Below are positions 6,167 through 8,326 of a stretch of DNA of 8,326 nt, one piece after another. The stretch comes from Lachnospiraceae bacterium. GTDB taxonomy: Bacteria; Bacillota; Clostridia; Lachnospirales; Lachnospiraceae. The translations under genes were made by a program, and so were the position numbers. The stretch spans positions 1 to 8,326 of the forward strand of contig JAJBTR010000346.1 of the NCBI GenBank assembly GCA_020860745.1, given 5' to 3'. Numbering within the stretch: the stretch's first letter is position 1; every line of letters begins with the position of its first letter. Under the pieces are notes generated by a model, which saw nothing but the letters and a program-made list of their open reading frames with translations, was not told the origin of the DNA and ran no database searches.

Positions 6167-7930
6167 TTACTCTCCGTCGCCCATCAGCCGGAATGCATAT
6201 TCCGCGGAACCCTCCAGCTGAGTCATGGCCGTGCGGATTTCCGATGCCTGTTCCGGCGTCATGCTGTCCGCTTTGACGCGGCGCATGGTTTTCTGCAGAT
6301 TTGTGATATCGGAGCGTATGGTTGACTTTGTCGACTTGTCAAGCTGCTTTCTGGTCTTTGTCAGCGCATTTTCCGCCTTACGGATCAGTTGCTGCGCGTC
6401 GCTGTATAAGTCGAAATGCTCTTTGCGCTCGCTGTCCGAGGCGGCGTACTCAGCAGCGTCCGCCATGGCGCGTTCCACCTCATCGTCCGACATGCTGGTG
6501 CCGGTGGTGATGGTGATGCTCTGTTCCTTGCCGGTTCCCAGATCCTTTGCAGATACGTGGACGATGCCGTTGGCGTCAATGTCAAAGGTTACTTCAATCT
6601 GCGGCACGCCCGCCATGGCGCGTCGGATGCCCTTGAGGGTGAATTTGCCGAGGAGCTTGTTGTCTCTTGCAAACTGCCGCTCGCCCTGGAGTACTTTTAT
6701 GACTACGGATGACTGGTAGTTCTGTGCTGTGGTGAAGACCTGGCTGTACCGGGTCGGAATTGTGGTGTTGCGCTGGATCAGAGGCGTGGAGACGCCTCCC
6801 ACTGTCTCAATGGAGAGGGTCAGTGGTGTGACATCCATAAGCAGGATCTCATTTAAGTTGCTGTCTCCGGTCAACTTGCCGCCCTGGATCGCCGCGCCGA
6901 GAGCGACGCATTCGTCCGGATTCAGATTGTGGCTGGGTTCCTGCCCCAGCAGCTGGCGTACCTTTGCCTGCACGGCAGGAATCCGGGTGGAGCCGCCCAC
7001 CAGGAGAACCTTTCCGAGCTGGGAAGCGCTGATGCCCGCGTCGGACAGCGCAGACTGTACCGGACCAGCCGTGCTCTCGGTCAGGTCATGGGTCAGTTCC
7101 TCAAATTTTGCGCGGGTCAGACGGAGATCCATGTGTACAGGACCGGAGCGCCCTACGGAGATGTAGGGCAGGTTGATCTCGACTTCTGTGGTGGAAGAAA
7201 GGGCGATTTTTGCTTTTTCCGCTTCCTCAACTACGCGCTTCATGGCAACCGGATCTTTGTCCAGGCGGGTCCCCTCCTGTTTCTGGAATTCACGGACCAG
7301 GTAGTCCGTCACGCGCTTGCCATAATCGTCGCCGCCCAGCCGGTTGTTGCCTGCGGTGGCGAGAACCTCGATCATGCCCTCGCTGATTTCAATCACAGAG
7401 ACATCGAACGTGCCTCCGCCCAGGTCGTAGACCAGAATCTTCTGAGGCTGCGCGTTGTCCAGACCGTAAGCCAGCGCCGCGGCCGTGGGCTCATTGATGA
7501 TACGGTCCACTTTCAGACCGGCGATGCGCCCGGCATCCTTGGTGGCTTTCCGCTGTGCATCGTCAAAATACGCCGGAACGGTGATCACCGCTTCGGTTAC
7601 CGGTGCGCCCAGGTAGTCCTCAGCATCCTTTTTCAGCTTCTGGAGAAGCATGGCGGAAATCTCCTGCGGCGTATATTTTTTACGGTCGATTGAGACGGTA
7701 TAGTTTTTTCCCATCTCTCTCTTAATAGAAGAAATTGTGCGATCCGGGTTGGTGACTGCCTGCCGCTTGGCGGTGTCTCCGATGAGACGCTCCCCGTTTT
7801 TCGTGAAAGCCACGATGGACGGGGTGGTGCGGCTGCCCTCCGCGTTCGTGATGACTACGGGCTTACCGCCCTCCATGACGGCGACACAGCTGTTAGTTGT
7901 TCCCAGATCAATTCCGATGATTTTTCCCAT
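6167..7930 (-). CDS. dnaK: DnaK/Hsp70 chaperone, C-terminally short, probable second DnaK paralogue
   Basis: An ATP-driven Hsp70 chaperone of the cytoplasm. The ATG follows AAGGA by about 7 nt. The ATPase domain is complete: GIDLGTTNS (6-14), [10 protein letters not shown] (118-127), [10 protein letters not shown] (147-156), [10 protein letters not shown] (169-178) and VGGSTRIP (311-318). It lacks the extra N-domain segment of E. coli DnaK, as in Gram-positive bacteria. The interdomain linker region reads [11 protein letters not shown] (365-375), and the substrate domain runs to about 475. Two oddities stand out. The loop usually read as GIPPAPRG or GINPAPRG is GIRRAMAG (434-441). The protein ends at 587 residues, about 20-50 fewer than usual, in a helical lid without the flexible acidic tail. 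No grpE, hrcA or dnaJ lies in about 400 nt upstream, and there is no CIRCE site. This suggests a secondary DnaK rather than the main heat-shock copy, but only a genome-wide check can tell. Confidence 0.93.
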   Translation of the reverse strand: MGKIIGIDLGTTNSCVAVMEGGKPVVITNAEGSRTTPSIVAFTKNGERLIGDTAKRQAVTNPDRTISSIKREMGKNYTVSIDRKKYTPQEISAMLLQKLKKDAEDYLGAPVTEAVITVPAYFDDAQRKATKDAGRIAGLKVDRIINEPTAAALAYGLDNAQPQKILVYDLGGGTFDVSVIEISEGMIEVLATAGNNRLGGDDYGKRVTDYLVREFQKQEGTRLDKDPVAMKRVVEEAEKAKIALSSTTEVEINLPYISVGRSGPVHMDLRLTRAKFEELTHDLTESTAGPVQSALSDAGISASQLGKVLLVGGSTRIPAVQAKVRQLLGQEPSHNLNPDECVALGAAIQGGKLTGDSNLNEILLMDVTPLTLSIETVGGVSTPLIQRNTTIPTRYSQVFTTAQNYQSSVVIKVLQGERQFARDNKLLGKFTLKGIRRAMAGVPQIEVTFDIDANGIVHVSAKDLGTGKEQSITITTGTSMSDDEVERAMADAAEYAASDSERKEHFDLYSDAQQLIRKAENALTKTRKQLDKSTKSTIRSDITNLQKTMRRVKADSMTPEQASEIRTAMTQLEGSAEYAFRLMGDGE

Positions 7931-7980
7931 GAGTAATTCCTTTCTGTCACTGGTATGAAACGATTTATAAGCAGTAAGCC

Positions 7981-8009
7981 ATAAAAATTATAGTTTATGG
8001 CGTTGTCAT
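7981..8009 (-). promoter_or_regulatory. Candidate promoter of dnaK
   Basis: On the minus strand a perfect TATAAT occurs at 7992-7987, but the region 16-18 nt upstream has no good -35 box. An alternative pair is ATGACA (8009-8004, 5 of 6) and TTTTAT (7986-7981, 4 of 6) with a 17-nt spacer. Either would give a leader of roughly 45-55 nt before the dnaK ATG. The two readings overlap, and I cannot choose between them by eye. Confidence 0.35.
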
Positions 8010-8064
8010 CGCTGTAATTGACAGGCGATAAAGCCGACTGTCCACACAATAATCAGACAGCGAT
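8008..8064. promoter_or_regulatory. Three copies of a GACAGCGAT-like motif upstream of dnaK
   Basis: GACAGCGAT occurs exactly at 8056-8064, with one inserted base at 8020-8029 (GACAGGCGAT), and as the inverted ATCGCTGT at 8008-8015. The first two from the left face each other and form an 8-bp hairpin with one bulged base around AATTG. The cluster overlaps the candidate -35 region and extends upstream of it, where an operator or activator site would sit. It matches neither CIRCE nor the CtsR heptamer pattern. Confidence 0.4.
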
Positions 8065-8326
8065 CTGAAAACTGCATGGATAAACTGTATTATGTATAAT
8101 TTAAATATGATAGCACAAATATTTAAAAATACTATATCTCAAATCTAAAATTTTTCTAATGATGCAGATGGTTCTGGGTATTTTTGTTTAATATCTGGTT
8201 TGACGATTTATGTATTTCATTGATAGTCTATGATAGTCTGTTATGGATTCCGGCCATTCAGGTTTTTTGTTTTTCATGTTTTGGAATTTGGGTTGAAATA
8301 CAAGATGACTCAGATAAAATCTGTTT

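Larger units (their letters stand above)
7931..8326. other. AT-rich non-coding region upstream of dnaK
   Basis: About 400 bases with no gene that I can support. The part near dnaK holds its ribosome binding site, the candidate promoter and the GACAGCGAT motif cluster. From about 8090 to the end the sequence is strongly AT-rich with short palindromes such as AAATATTT (8117-8124). A 10-bp direct repeat, TGATAGTCT plus one base, occurs twice in tandem at 8221-8240. No divergent gene start, RNA gene or terminator is evident before the window ends. Confidence 0.55.

Noticed and set aside
6929..7693. A 254-codon plus-strand open frame antisense to dnaK
   Set aside because: It lies wholly inside a clear DnaK gene, lacks a recognisable domain, and is explained by the GC-rich codon bias of the opposite strand. 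The same applies to the minus-strand frames at 956-1468, 3240-3692 and 5196-5765.
7931..8326. CIRCE or CtsR operator upstream of dnaK
   Set aside because: No TTAGCACTC/GAGTGCTAA pair and no AGTCAAA-like heptamer repeats on either strand.

Overview
The window reads as a chromosomal segment of a Gram-positive anaerobe of the class Clostridia, most likely a Lachnospiraceae-type gut bacterium. This is inferred from the strong AGGAGG-type ribosome binding sites, TTG starts, GC-rich genes separated by AT-rich gaps, a Gram-positive-type DnaK, and the set of housekeeping genes. No taxonomic search was possible.

Left edge (1-697): on the minus strand lies what looks like a wrecked biotin-transporter gene (bioY). 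A recognisable start is joined almost directly to a recognisable C-terminal motif, across a run of seven G and a frame change. The rest, up to 697, is non-coding. It holds a sigma-A-like promoter facing right, a 13-bp perfect inverted repeat and a GC-rich hairpin-forming block, and so could form a leader of nearly 300 nt for the first large gene.

Plus-strand cluster (698-5942): a cytoplasmic GH13 glycoside hydrolase with all its catalytic residues and an unusual Ala/Glu/Lys-rich repeat tail; a 51-residue single-span membrane protein; phosphopentomutase (deoB) with an insertion of about 40 residues; and peptide chain release factor 3 (prfC). The first three are tightly spaced (23 nt and 2 nt) and probably co-transcribed. 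GH13 and DeoB both feed sugar units into central metabolism. prfC follows after 126 nt and has its own strong ribosome binding site. Its frame is full length (529 sense positions plus the terminal stop) except for one in-frame TAG at codon 94, where the family has a conserved serine. This is the most striking point in the window: a release-factor gene carrying a premature stop. It may be a nonsense mutation, a base-call error, or, less likely, recoding.

Convergent junction (5943-6166): about five degenerate copies of a roughly 34-nt repeat, then a 10-bp perfect GC-rich hairpin that probably terminates both prfC and the converging dnaK.

Right part (6167-8326): a minus-strand DnaK/Hsp70 of 587 residues, shortened at the C-terminus and altered in a usually conserved substrate-domain loop. 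It is not flanked by grpE or hrcA in the window and has no CIRCE operator. It looks like a secondary DnaK paralogue. Its upstream region carries three copies of a GACAGCGAT-like motif near a candidate promoter. The last 260 bases are AT-rich with no gene that I can support.
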